NCBI GenBank assembly: GCA_964624795.1
Contig: CAZUZS010000010.1
Location: forward strand, 1 to 64,000
DNA length: 64,000 bases
Direction: 5' to 3'
Source: CAZUZS01 sp964624795
Lineage (GTDB): Bacteria; Calditrichota; Calditrichia; RBG-13-44-9
Of the stretch, positions 44,291 to 52,799 are shown in pieces. Within the stretch, counting starts at the first letter, position 1. Each line of letters begins with the position of its first letter. The position numbers and the translations under genes were made by a program. The notes under the pieces were generated by a model. That model was given only the letters and a program-made list of their open reading frames with translations. It was not told the DNA's origin and did no database searches.

Positions 44291-44764
44291 ATGAATAACC
44301 AGTCTATCAAGAGTATTATTAACCACTTTGAAAACAATTTCAGGGAATATTATTCATTATTGAATCCCCTCAGGGCAGAAGGCACAGTCTCGCACGAACC
44401 GAATGCCGATAATGATCTCTGTTCTTTTCTCTGCTTTCTCACAACGATGGAAGAAGAAGTGATTGAATTTCGTTTGAAAAAATTATTAAAGGAAGAGCAT
44501 CCCTACATGCCGTCCATCGATACCAGTTTTATTGAGCGAAATGCCGCCGCCGACAAACATAGCTTATCCCAGATTATTGCCAATTTTCTCAGGAAACGAC
44601 AGGAACTGATAAAGCTTCTTTACAGCACCCCGGCGCCAGAATGGGAGCGCACAGGAGTGCTGGGGGAAGAAGGGCATGTTACCTTCGAAGATCTTATCAT
44701 GAGATTTATAAAAAAGGATGAACACAACATCCCGATTATCAGGAACAAGATTGTTAACGAATAA
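44291..44764 (+). CDS. DinB-like helical-bundle protein
   Basis: 157 residues, mostly helical. INHFENNFREYYSLLNPLR at the start and ERTGVLGEEGHVTFEDLIMR then FIKKDEHNIPIIRNK at the end match the DinB/YfiT-type four-helix bundle, with a possible metal His in EGHVTFED and DEHN. The first metal His of the canonical triad is not obvious. Family members include thiol transferases (mycothiol/bacillithiol-dependent) and metal-dependent hydrolases; function here is unknown. Convergent with the DUF502 gene. Confidence 0.65.
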   Translation: MNNQSIKSIINHFENNFREYYSLLNPLRAEGTVSHEPNADNDLCSFLCFLTTMEEEVIEFRLKKLLKEEHPYMPSIDTSFIERNAAADKHSLSQIIANFLRKRQELIKLLYSTPAPEWERTGVLGEEGHVTFEDLIMRFIKKDEHNIPIIRNKIVNE

Positions 44765-44828
44765 TTTTGCAAAGAGCGGCAGAGGTTGCCACGCAATTTG
44801 ATCCGCAAATTCCACAGTATATCCCCGC

Positions 44829-45452
44829 CTATTGTTGTCCATGTGATACATATTTAAATTTTTCCGGGAGTACCAGACCGCCCGAAACAATTAGTTTCAT
44901 GGCTTGCTCCACCGGTAAGTTTGTAAATCGGATTTCCTGAATTGGCACAAGCACTGTAAAACCGGATGCGGGATTAATAGACGTGATGATTAGAACCGCG
45001 CCAAGGATACTGCCAGTTTCGGGCTCTGTAATCTGTCCGTTGAAGAGGCCTACCGAGTAAACACCCTTCCGCGGGTATTCTATCAGAACGACCTTTTGCG
45101 TCTGGTTTTTCTCCTGGTTCGTCAGGGTCGTGACAACTTGCTTAACTGCAAAATAAATTGTCTTCAAAACCGGTATACGGACGACAATCCACTCCCCCAC
45201 CCTGATTAGCTTTAGACCAAAATAATTTGTTGTAAACAGGCCGGCGAGATAAATGAAAATAATGCTGATAAGGATTCCAAATCCCGGAATATAGATGTGG
45301 ATGTAATTTTGAACGATCGGATATACCAGTTCATCAAAAAAATCAATAAGCCATTTAAATACGACCAGGCTGATGACAAGAGGTACTACAACAATCAGAC
45401 CCGATAGCAAGTTGTTTTTAATGTTTGATCTGACAGCTTTGAAGATTTCCAT
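44829..45452 (-). CDS. DUF502-family membrane protein
   Basis: 207 residues from ATG 45452; an upstream in-frame TTG (45533) would add 27 low-complexity residues. Two membrane helices at about 13-35 and 55-80 (LLSGLIVVVPLVISLVVF; GFGILISIIFIYLAGLF) are followed by the soluble DUF502 signature: RIPVLKTIYFAVKQVVTTL, VVLIEYPRKGVYSVGLFNG and VPIQEIRFTNLPVEQAMKLI with a GG(L/V)V-like end. The family is widespread and its role is unknown. Neighbours (PAP2, regulators) give no clear clue. Confidence 0.8.
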   Translation of the reverse strand: MEIFKAVRSNIKNNLLSGLIVVVPLVISLVVFKWLIDFFDELVYPIVQNYIHIYIPGFGILISIIFIYLAGLFTTNYFGLKLIRVGEWIVVRIPVLKTIYFAVKQVVTTLTNQEKNQTQKVVLIEYPRKGVYSVGLFNGQITEPETGSILGAVLIITSINPASGFTVLVPIQEIRFTNLPVEQAMKLIVSGGLVLPEKFKYVSHGQQ

Positions 45453-45613
45453 ATATGATTCGCTTTTTTTTTGAATGAGCTTGTTTTGCGCTAATCCCGA
45501 ACTGGGATTTTGTTTCCAATTGGGCTGTCTCAATCCTGTAAATTCTAATGCACCGCAGACGAGTCGAGGCCAGGGGAATTCCCTGCCGCTTCTTAAATTT
45601 CATGGTATCTAAT

Positions 45614-46204
45614 TCATACCAGATTATTATTCGGCAGGATCCTGGATTTAACGTCAATTTGCGGGAATTTTCGGGAGAGCATGCGGTACAAAAGTATGAA
45701 AAAAGCAGCAATTGTAGTCCCTAAAATCATTCCAAAGATAACGTCTCCCGGATAGTGAACGCCGACATAAATTCTGGAATAACCGACCATAAGTGCAATT
45801 CCCCAAAACCATGGCCATTTTCTTTTGTAAAAATATGTGAATAACCCGGCCATCCCGGCAATATTTGTTGCATGCGAGGACGGAAACGAATACTTGCCGC
45901 CACAGCCAACCAGCAACCGTACATCTTCGAGCGCATGACAAGGCCGCAGTCGTGCGACGAATGGCTTAATCACAAATGCAGAGATTTGATCTCCGCAAAT
46001 TAGAATGGGAATGATGAGCACTGCCGCCGCCCTCCCGCGTGGCCCTCCCTTGACGATCAACAGAATCCAAATTATGGCGATTGGAATTTTCCAATAATTC
46101 AGATTGGTTATTACAGGCATAATAACATCAAAAACCGGGTTGGCCAATGTCTGATTGAAGAAGAAGAAAAGCCGGGTATCCAGGAAGATCAGTGTATGTA
46201 ACAT
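45614..46204 (-). CDS. PAP2-family membrane phosphatase
   Basis: 196 residues with about five membrane helices. The three phosphatase motifs are complete: KPFVARLRPC (KxxxxxxRP), PSSHA (PSGH-type) and SRIYVGVHYPGD (SRxxxxxHxxxD). Such enzymes dephosphorylate lipid phosphates such as undecaprenyl pyrophosphate or phosphatidylglycerol phosphate on the periplasmic side. The PgsA-like synthase elsewhere in the window would need a PGP phosphatase, but there is no direct link. It follows the receiver-HisKA-receiver gene by only ten bases and probably shares its transcript. Confidence 0.9.
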   Translation of the reverse strand: MLHTLIFLDTRLFFFFNQTLANPVFDVIMPVITNLNYWKIPIAIIWILLIVKGGPRGRAAAVLIIPILICGDQISAFVIKPFVARLRPCHALEDVRLLVGCGGKYSFPSSHATNIAGMAGLFTYFYKRKWPWFWGIALMVGYSRIYVGVHYPGDVIFGMILGTTIAAFFILLYRMLSRKFPQIDVKSRILPNNNLV

Positions 46205-46214
46205 TTACACCTGT

Positions 46215-47273
46215 TTAAGATTCCACTTGGTAAGCGTTTATCTGCCGGATAAGAGAGGTGATTTGTTCTCTATCAAATGGTTTGCTCAAGTAACCGCTTG
46301 CTCCCTGGTCCAGAACCTTCTGTATGTTTTCATCAAATTCGAAGCCGGAAGTGATGATAATTTTCGTATCCGGGTTTATCTCCATCAGTTTTTCAAACAC
46401 CTGGGAACCCGGTGCGTCCGGGAGGTGAAAATCTAGCAGGATCAAATCAATTAAATCCCCCTGGCTTTTGTATAGCTCGATCCCTTCCTGCGAGCTTGCG
46501 GCTAAAATGACTTTAAAGGATTCGTTCTCCAATACATCCTTAATAATCTCACGCAAATTCTCTTCGTCTTCAATCACCAGAATGTACTGCTCTTCCGGCT
46601 TCTTCTCTTTTTTCTCCACTTTTAGCTCGATCATCTGCATGCCGTGCGGAATTTTCTGGATCACCGGGGACGATATTTCTCTAAATTTCCGCAAAATTGT
46701 TGCAATACGGTGACTTGCCTTCTGGATAAGCTGTATATAATTGAAAATTTTTGCATCGGAAACGCCCCGCCTCTCAAGCTCCATCTTAATCATATCCGTA
46801 CCGGAAAGTATTACTGTGAGCGGCTGGTTGATCTCATGATTCGCAGTTGTGATCGTAGCATTATAGGTTATTCGCCGCTCCGCCTCAGTTAGGCGGCGTT
46901 CAAGGTCCTGGCGCTCCAAAGCTTTGCGCACCCTGATTCGCAGCTCTTCAATATTAATCGGTTTTATTAAATAATCGCTGGCACCCAGGCGCAGCGCCTC
47001 GATAGCTGTTTTGATGGATGCATGACCGGTTAAGATAATGACCGCAATTTGGGGATCGGTGAATTTAATTTTTTCCAGAAGCTCGATACCACCTACACTT
47101 TCCATTTTGAGATCGGTGATTACCAGATCAAATGACTGGCGATTCAGGATCTCAAGTGCCTCAAGCCCATCGCTGCACAAGGTTGTAGGATAACTTTCTT
47201 TTTCTAAGACCTTTTGGAGAAAAAGGCGGGATGAGTAATCATCATCCACAACCAGTACTTTTATATCAGACAT
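46215..47273 (-). CDS. receiver-HisKA-receiver protein lacking a kinase ATPase domain
   Basis: 352 residues. Receiver 1 (1-122) has the acidic pair in VLVVDDDYS, phosphoacceptor Asp54 in VITDLKM and Lys104 in YLIKPIN. Residues about 135-200 resemble a HisKA dimerisation helix pair, with His146 in ANHEINQPLTVILSG. No HATPase N, G1 or G2 boxes follow; instead comes a second intact receiver at about 229-350 (ILVIEDEEN, LLLDFHLPD with Asp281, YLSKPFD). It could work as a phosphorelay intermediate or as a dimeric response protein without DNA-binding output. Lies 180 bases downstream of the SpoIIE-type phosphatase gene in the same signalling operon. Confidence 0.85.
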   Translation of the reverse strand: MSDIKVLVVDDDYSSRLFLQKVLEKESYPTTLCSDGLEALEILNRQSFDLVITDLKMESVGGIELLEKIKFTDPQIAVIILTGHASIKTAIEALRLGASDYLIKPINIEELRIRVRKALERQDLERRLTEAERRITYNATITTANHEINQPLTVILSGTDMIKMELERRGVSDAKIFNYIQLIQKASHRIATILRKFREISSPVIQKIPHGMQMIELKVEKKEKKPEEQYILVIEDEENLREIIKDVLENESFKVILAASSQEGIELYKSQGDLIDLILLDFHLPDAPGSQVFEKLMEINPDTKIIITSGFEFDENIQKVLDQGASGYLSKPFDREQITSLIRQINAYQVES

Positions 47274-47452
47274 TAAGCATTCCTTGTTGACTCCGTTCGA
47301 AGTGAAATTAATATGGAAGGATGGATTAAATCAAGCAAAAATTAATAGTTAATGCAGAAAGATGTTTCGTTGTTGCTGATAAATTTTGCAATGTTTTGCC
47401 TATGCCCCGGAAACAAAAAGTACGCTGCATCTTCCGTCGCTGCACTGGCAAA

Positions 47453-49219
47453 TCATTTTCGGATGGCTTTATGTTCCAACAGAAGCAACGTGAGGTCATC
47501 ATCAAATGTTGAGCCGCTTCGGAATGTAGTTATATTTCTATAAATCGCATCAATAATAGCCTCTCCTCGAAATCCCGAATCAATGACGGATCTAAACTCT
47601 GACCTGAGTTGCGCACGGCCGTATTCATTTTGGGCGTGATCTTTGACCTCGGTGACACCATCGGTATAAAAGAGTATTTTATCGCCGCCCGCAAGTTGTA
47701 CGGATTCTTCCTGATAGATTGTATTGTGGAAAACGCCGATGAAAAATCCGGGTGAATCCAGCTCATCAATTTTCCCTGTACGATGATGAAAAAACAGCGG
47801 AAAGGGATGGCCGGCATTGGCATATTTTATTTTGTAGCTGCTCAGTTCCAGTACCATGTAAAAAGCGGAAATAAAATCTCCGGTATTCAGCATCTGTGAA
47901 AATTCGGAATTGATCCTGCTTAGAACTTCGGACGGAGAAAGAGTTTTTGTCATATAATTTGAGAACATAGCCTTGAACATTGCCGCGATCATGGCCGCGG
48001 AAACACCATGCCCGGAAACGTCAGCCACTACAATTCCGAGATGATCAGTATCGATCTGTACAACATCAAAAAAATCGCCGCCCAGATCGGAAGTTGGTAA
48101 ATATTTGGCACAAAAATATGTTTCATTGTTTTGAGGCAGGTTTCGCGGAAGTAGTGATTTTTGAAGCTCTACCCCCATTTTTAGTTCGTGCTGCATCACA
48201 ATATTCTGATTCTCGATTAGTACCCTTGCCTGCTCAACCCTGTCCAGAGACGACTGGAGTTCCTTGGATTGCACTTCAAGTCGCTCCTTCGCCAACCTGA
48301 GATCGCTAAGATACTCTTCCAATTTTTTGTTTTTATTTTGTATGTTTTCATTGGTCATCATCCGGTGCAGAGAACCGGCATACAGGTTGGCAACACTTTC
48401 CAGAAAAGCAACATCAACCTCGTCGAATTTAGCGGGAGTTTTGGACTCAATATTTATCACACCGACAATATTTTCCATCAGATAAATGGGAACACAGATT
48501 TCTGATTTCCCTTTAAAAAAGGGGGTAAAATGATAGTATTCGATATCTTCAGTATCATCAATGATTATCGATTTTCGTCTGCGAATCGTCTTTCCGATAA
48601 CACCCTGATGGATTGATTGGCGATACCCGCTTTTATGATGTTCGCTAAATGAAAGTCGCGACTCACCATCTATTGCGGCCAGGTAAATTTCTTTTCCCGT
48701 TGAGAATTCATCTTTCAAAAATATTGCTACATGAAAAAAATTATACTCCTCATTAAATAATTGCGATACAATGTATTGGGATAATAACTCAATCGTATTA
48801 AAATGGTAGGACTTGCTGGATATTTTATGGATTGTTTTGAGGTAATGCAGGTACCGCGCTTCTTCCGACGAAATTTCGGGCCGTCGCAGGTCGGGAATCA
48901 GAAGTGTAAGATACCGCGAACCGGGAATTATCGCGCATTGGAAGGGAAATACATGAATGCCAATATTTCTATTGAGACCCATTTCGCCGTCCAAAATAAT
49001 CTGAAAATTGGAAATCGTTTCTTCAAGATCATCTTTTGGGCCGAAGCCCCCTTTTTCCCTGATAATCTGAAAAAGACAGCCGGCTTGCGATGACGAGAGC
49101 TTCTGAAGAAAGTCCCTAGCTGCACTGTTTTGCAGAATTGCCTTCCACCTATTGTCCAAAACAATAATTGGAACAGGAGTAGGTTTGCTGGTTTTACAAT
49201 TTTGGGCGGCCTGTGCCAT
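47453..49219 (-). CDS. PAS/GAF-regulated SpoIIE-type serine phosphatase
   Basis: 588 residues. An N-terminal PAS-like part (about 10-110), GAF domain (about 130-290: GVINIESKTPAKFDEVDVAF), coiled coil (295-350, EEYLSDLRLAKERLEVQSKE) and PP2C/SpoIIE phosphatase (365-588). Metal motifs: DLGGDFFDV, VVADVSGHGVSAAM, and ILFYTDGVTEVKD. It should dephosphorylate the STAS antagonist encoded two genes upstream, as RsbU or SpoIIE do. Cytoplasmic, no membrane segments; the signal probably enters through PAS/GAF. Begins 21 bases after the receiver-kinase gene. Confidence 0.9.
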   Translation of the reverse strand: MAQAAQNCKTSKPTPVPIIVLDNRWKAILQNSAARDFLQKLSSSQAGCLFQIIREKGGFGPKDDLEETISNFQIILDGEMGLNRNIGIHVFPFQCAIIPGSRYLTLLIPDLRRPEISSEEARYLHYLKTIHKISSKSYHFNTIELLSQYIVSQLFNEEYNFFHVAIFLKDEFSTGKEIYLAAIDGESRLSFSEHHKSGYRQSIHQGVIGKTIRRRKSIIIDDTEDIEYYHFTPFFKGKSEICVPIYLMENIVGVINIESKTPAKFDEVDVAFLESVANLYAGSLHRMMTNENIQNKNKKLEEYLSDLRLAKERLEVQSKELQSSLDRVEQARVLIENQNIVMQHELKMGVELQKSLLPRNLPQNNETYFCAKYLPTSDLGGDFFDVVQIDTDHLGIVVADVSGHGVSAAMIAAMFKAMFSNYMTKTLSPSEVLSRINSEFSQMLNTGDFISAFYMVLELSSYKIKYANAGHPFPLFFHHRTGKIDELDSPGFFIGVFHNTIYQEESVQLAGGDKILFYTDGVTEVKDHAQNEYGRAQLRSEFRSVIDSGFRGEAIIDAIYRNITTFRSGSTFDDDLTLLLLEHKAIRK

Positions 49220-49240
49220 TCTGTTTGACTTTTCTTAAGC

Positions 49241-50185
49241 TTAACCAGGTTGTCCTTCAGAGTTAGTCATCCGGTTTTTGATTAATGTGATAACATTGCC
49301 CGCGGGATTAAAGTGCACCTCATCAATCAAGTGGCGGATGATCATAAATCCGCGTCCATGCGGATCGAGACTTGCACCGGAGATTCTATGCGCTTGATTA
49401 GTAAACCGTTTCCAATCGAAACCGGGCCCATCGTCCTTCACCGTGAGACAGAACAGTTCCGGGTTACATTCAAAGGAAACAGCAATCTGGCGTTCCGCAA
49501 ATGCAGGATCATTGAGTCGTCGTTCTTTTTCTTCCTCGAATTCGGTAATTTCCAAAATGCTGCTCTCTTTTGATTTGGATGACAACTCTAAATTCCCATG
49601 TTCAACTGCATTTATAAAAGTTTCAGTAAATGCCAGTTCAAATTGCCGTATCTCATCTTCAGTGCCAAAATGCATTTTTTGAAGGAACATAGATAGTTCC
49701 TTGGCCAAAATTCCTGGATTCATTTCTGATGTTGTAAATTGAAAATGGGCTTTAAGATGCTGAAGGTTTTCGTAGACCTTGTCTTTTTTGAGAGATTTGG
49801 TGCGCTTGTATAATACTTTCTCCACAATCTTACGAACTGTTATCAGATCGAATGGCTTTGTAATATAGTCAGATGCGCCACTTTTTAGTGCTGATACCGC
49901 CGTGTCCAAAGTTTTCAGGCCGGTTAACAGGATTACCGGCAAATCGTCTTTGGTTTCGGCAACGATTTTTAATAATTCCAGACCAGATCGACCGGGGAGA
50001 TTAACATCCGTAAGGATTAAATTGAACGTATTCCCGTTGTTCAACTTTTCAATCGCTTCCTCAGCACTTGCCGCTACGGAAACACCATATCCGAGGCCCG
50101 AAAAGTAATCGCCCAGCAGGTCGATAATCATTTCTTCATCATCTACAACGAGAATATGTGGTGCGGCTGCAGAAGTCGACATCAA
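49241..50185 (-). CDS. receiver domain fused to RsbW-type anti-sigma kinase
   Basis: 314 residues. Receiver 1-128 with acidic pair HILVVDDEE, phosphoacceptor Asp60 in LILTDVNLP and Lys110 in YITKPF. Residues about 160-310 are a GHKL ATPase of the RsbW/SpoIIAB type: N-box FTETFINAVEHGNLE (Asn192), G1 VKDDGPGFDW and G2 GRGFMIIRHLIDEVHF. Such kinases phosphorylate STAS antagonists on serine and bind sigma factors. Fusion to a receiver means that phosphorylation from a histidine kinase can steer the partner switch. Sits between the STAS gene (16 bases) and the SpoIIE phosphatase gene (21 bases). Confidence 0.9.
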   Translation of the reverse strand: MMSTSAAAPHILVVDDEEMIIDLLGDYFSGLGYGVSVAASAEEAIEKLNNGNTFNLILTDVNLPGRSGLELLKIVAETKDDLPVILLTGLKTLDTAVSALKSGASDYITKPFDLITVRKIVEKVLYKRTKSLKKDKVYENLQHLKAHFQFTTSEMNPGILAKELSMFLQKMHFGTEDEIRQFELAFTETFINAVEHGNLELSSKSKESSILEITEFEEEKERRLNDPAFAERQIAVSFECNPELFCLTVKDDGPGFDWKRFTNQAHRISGASLDPHGRGFMIIRHLIDEVHFNPAGNVITLIKNRMTNSEGQPG

Positions 50186-50200
50186 ATTCCACCTTCCGGT

Positions 50201-50506
50201 TTATTTTTCAATGGGGAATAGTTGATCCAGTTTGATGGACCTGAAGAGATCGAGAAGATTATCGTTAATTCCCTGGATTCTCATTTTGCGCCCCTTTGAT
50301 ACCAGGTTCTTATAAAATATGAGAAATTTGCCTATACCTGAACTCGTAATGAATGGAACAAATGTCAGATCGAAAACGGCCTCCAGGAAATCCTTTTCCA
50401 GCAAGTCATGAAATTGATTTTTCAATTCATCGGCATTTTCGTTATCAACAGCCCCGATTATGGAAACCACGACGGAACCGTTTTTTGAGGCAATATTTAC
50501 ATCCAT
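50201..50506 (-). CDS. STAS-domain anti-sigma factor antagonist
   Basis: 101 residues, a single STAS domain. The conserved phosphoserine loop is FITSSGIGKFL (Ser55/Ser56), preceded by LEAVFDLTFVPF and followed by GRKMRIQGINDNLLDLF. In the unphosphorylated state it would bind the RsbW-type kinase and release its partner; SpoIIE-type phosphatase restores it. Ribosome site GAGGAAG. First gene of the signalling operon on the - strand; the target sigma factor is not in the window. Confidence 0.9.
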   Translation of the reverse strand: MDVNIASKNGSVVVSIIGAVDNENADELKNQFHDLLEKDFLEAVFDLTFVPFITSSGIGKFLIFYKNLVSKGRKMRIQGINDNLLDLFRSIKLDQLFPIEK

Positions 50507-50623
50507 GATTTATCTTCCTCGTTTTTAAGAATATTTAACAATAATCATACCAATTATGAGCACATCTATATAATGAAATATCGATTGTTATATTCGCAAT
50601 GCCCCCGGGTGTCCGAATTTTAA

Positions 50624-50638
50624 ACATTTGCCAAATGT
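50624..50638. promoter_or_regulatory. 15-bp palindrome upstream of the STAS operon
   Basis: ACATTTG-C-CAAATGT, perfect 7-bp arms around one base, about 118 bases upstream of the STAS ATG within the 263-base gap 50507-50769. Size and symmetry suit a dimeric regulator site; no gene occupies the gap. Confidence 0.3.
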
Positions 50639-50769
50639 ATTTTCGTCAGAAAATGCGATGATTTTACAGAAAATTATAATCAATCTGCAAATTGGTGGCG
50701 TGAAAGTCTGGCGCCCAAGGGATAGGGTGTTGTATTATAGAATAGATTATGAAGAGTGGATTAATCGGT

Positions 50770-52482
50770 TCAATGCTGCTTTCGATAATCCATCTCGGAA
50801 AACATAAGTAGTTTTTTATGCGGATCAACTGTTATTCGATCAGCTACAAAAGGAAGATAGGTGGCAAATTCCTGTTTCTTCTCAAAAATCTCAAAGACAA
50901 TGGTCGTGTCACGCCTGTCAGATTCGAATTTCATTTCCACCGGAAGGATGTATGGGTGCTTGCTGCTCTGTTGTTGCCGGACATTTATTATATAACCATG
51001 AGTTCCAGATTGAGATTCCTTACTCCTTACCTTCCATGCCAGGGTTGGTGTATTTTTCTCATGAATCCATTGGGAAAAGAAGTGAGTCAGACTTTGCCCG
51101 GAAACATCTTCAAATACGCTTTTTAGCTCATTCTCATCAATGCTATTGTACCGGAATTTTTCCAGGCACTTCCGTATTCCTGCCATGAACAAGCTATCCC
51201 CTGTTTGTTCATTTAACATATAGAAAAACCAGCAGGCCTTGTCATAAACGGTGCCTGTCCGGTACACTGAGTCGGGGCTTGTTGTTTCATTAACCCAAAT
51301 CGTTCCACTCTTGAGGAAGCGTCTTCTCCGCATAAAATCATTAAAACCGGACTCGCCCTGCGAATGGCGCATATATAGGGCCGTGAAATAGGAAGCCAGC
51401 CCCTCATTGATCCATGATTCATGAAACGAGGAATTGGTTATCATATCGCCTAACCATTGGTGTGCCAATTCATGCGCATAAAGATTGTTCATCCGGGCGC
51501 TCATCCGCTGCACACCGGTAATCGTCTGATTTTCCATCCCGCCTGCTGTGGACTGTCTGACCATCCCATATTTTTCATCGGGAAAAGGATATGGGCCTAA
51601 AACAGATGTGAAATAATCCATCATGTCCCTTAATTGGCGCAAGATAATCGGCGCAGCAGGTGTATCCTCGGAAAAACAATAAAGCTGAATTGGAAAGTTT
51701 TGCCCGCTGTCGGGAGCATAATTCTCGCTAATTTTTTCAAACTTGCCAATATTTACCGCCATAAGATACGTGGATATAGGATACGATTCTTTCCAAGTGT
51801 ATGCCTTTCTCCCCTCCTTCAGTTGCACTGTGCTCTGCAATTCGCCGTTGCAAACGGCCATCAGAGTATCGGGAACATCTATCCGAAAGCGAACTGAATC
51901 TGCCTTATCTGCCGGATCGTCTTTGCAGGGAAACCAGGTTTGTGCACCGTACGGTGGATTTATCGTTGTTAGCCACGGGTAGACATGGCCATCAGTGCTC
52001 TCATATTTGCTCATTTTCCAACCGTGAATCCATGAATGGTAGACTTGCGGCCAACCATGATAGATTATTCTGACTGAGTCGTATTGACCTTTTACAAGTG
52101 CCCGGTGTAGTTTGACCTCCAGCAGATTCTCATGATGTTTGAAGCGCTCGGCGCCAAAAACCGAATCGACAACCATATCGGAGCTAAAATTAAGTGCAAT
52201 CTTGTCTATTTTCTCCTTAGCTGCCCGGAATCGAATCGTAGTTGCCCCAACCAGATTTCCGGTTTCACACGAAGAATCGATCTCCACACTAAGGTCTAAA
52301 TTGTAAAAGGTCACATCAAAATCACCTTGATCTGCAAAGTGCGGAGAATACATGCCGCTGTTGCGTTCGTTTTCCCGGCCTGCTTCTGTGCTGGATTTCT
52401 GCAGTTGGTGGATGGCAAAAATGAAAAATACCAGGATTAGTAAATACATAATTGATTTTCCCAGTAATGAACTTTTTGTCAT
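50770..52482 (-). CDS. M1-family metallo-aminopeptidase (membrane-anchored or secreted)
   Basis: 570 residues from ATG 52482 (AAGGG upstream). An in-frame TTG at 52518 has a perfect AGGAGG about ten bases upstream and cannot be excluded; it would add 12 basic residues ahead of the membrane helix (about 10-27). M1 hallmarks: exopeptidase GGMENQTITG, zinc site HELAHQWLGD, third ligand in WINEGLASYF. The N-terminal domain has the usual beta-saddle; the C terminus is short, lacking the large helical domain of PepN. Probably a periplasmic or surface exopeptidase that trims peptides. Single gene. Confidence 0.88.
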   Translation of the reverse strand: MTKSSLLGKSIMYLLILVFFIFAIHQLQKSSTEAGRENERNSGMYSPHFADQGDFDVTFYNLDLSVEIDSSCETGNLVGATTIRFRAAKEKIDKIALNFSSDMVVDSVFGAERFKHHENLLEVKLHRALVKGQYDSVRIIYHGWPQVYHSWIHGWKMSKYESTDGHVYPWLTTINPPYGAQTWFPCKDDPADKADSVRFRIDVPDTLMAVCNGELQSTVQLKEGRKAYTWKESYPISTYLMAVNIGKFEKISENYAPDSGQNFPIQLYCFSEDTPAAPIILRQLRDMMDYFTSVLGPYPFPDEKYGMVRQSTAGGMENQTITGVQRMSARMNNLYAHELAHQWLGDMITNSSFHESWINEGLASYFTALYMRHSQGESGFNDFMRRRRFLKSGTIWVNETTSPDSVYRTGTVYDKACWFFYMLNEQTGDSLFMAGIRKCLEKFRYNSIDENELKSVFEDVSGQSLTHFFSQWIHEKNTPTLAWKVRSKESQSGTHGYIINVRQQQSSKHPYILPVEMKFESDRRDTTIVFEIFEKKQEFATYLPFVADRITVDPHKKLLMFSEMDYRKQH

Positions 52483-52799
52483 TTTTTCCCTTTTTATTCT
52501 ACGTCCGGAAAGCAACAAAGTGTAAATTCCTCCTGAAGACTTCTTTTATTTTACGCCTCCTGAGCAATTTAATAAATCTTTCAAAAAAGTAAAATTGGAG
52601 AATTATTTGATTATGTAGATGGTATTTCATCACTCATTGAATTTTCTGAGCATCCCGACGCGACACCACGGAATAATTACCAGGCCAAACACCTGAATTT
52701 TGAACTGCAATTTAAGGGCTTATTGGTTTTGCGTTTTCAAATAAATCATTCTTGTATCAGATTCGATTCTTTTTGGCGCTATCTGCCTGAAGGCAATTT

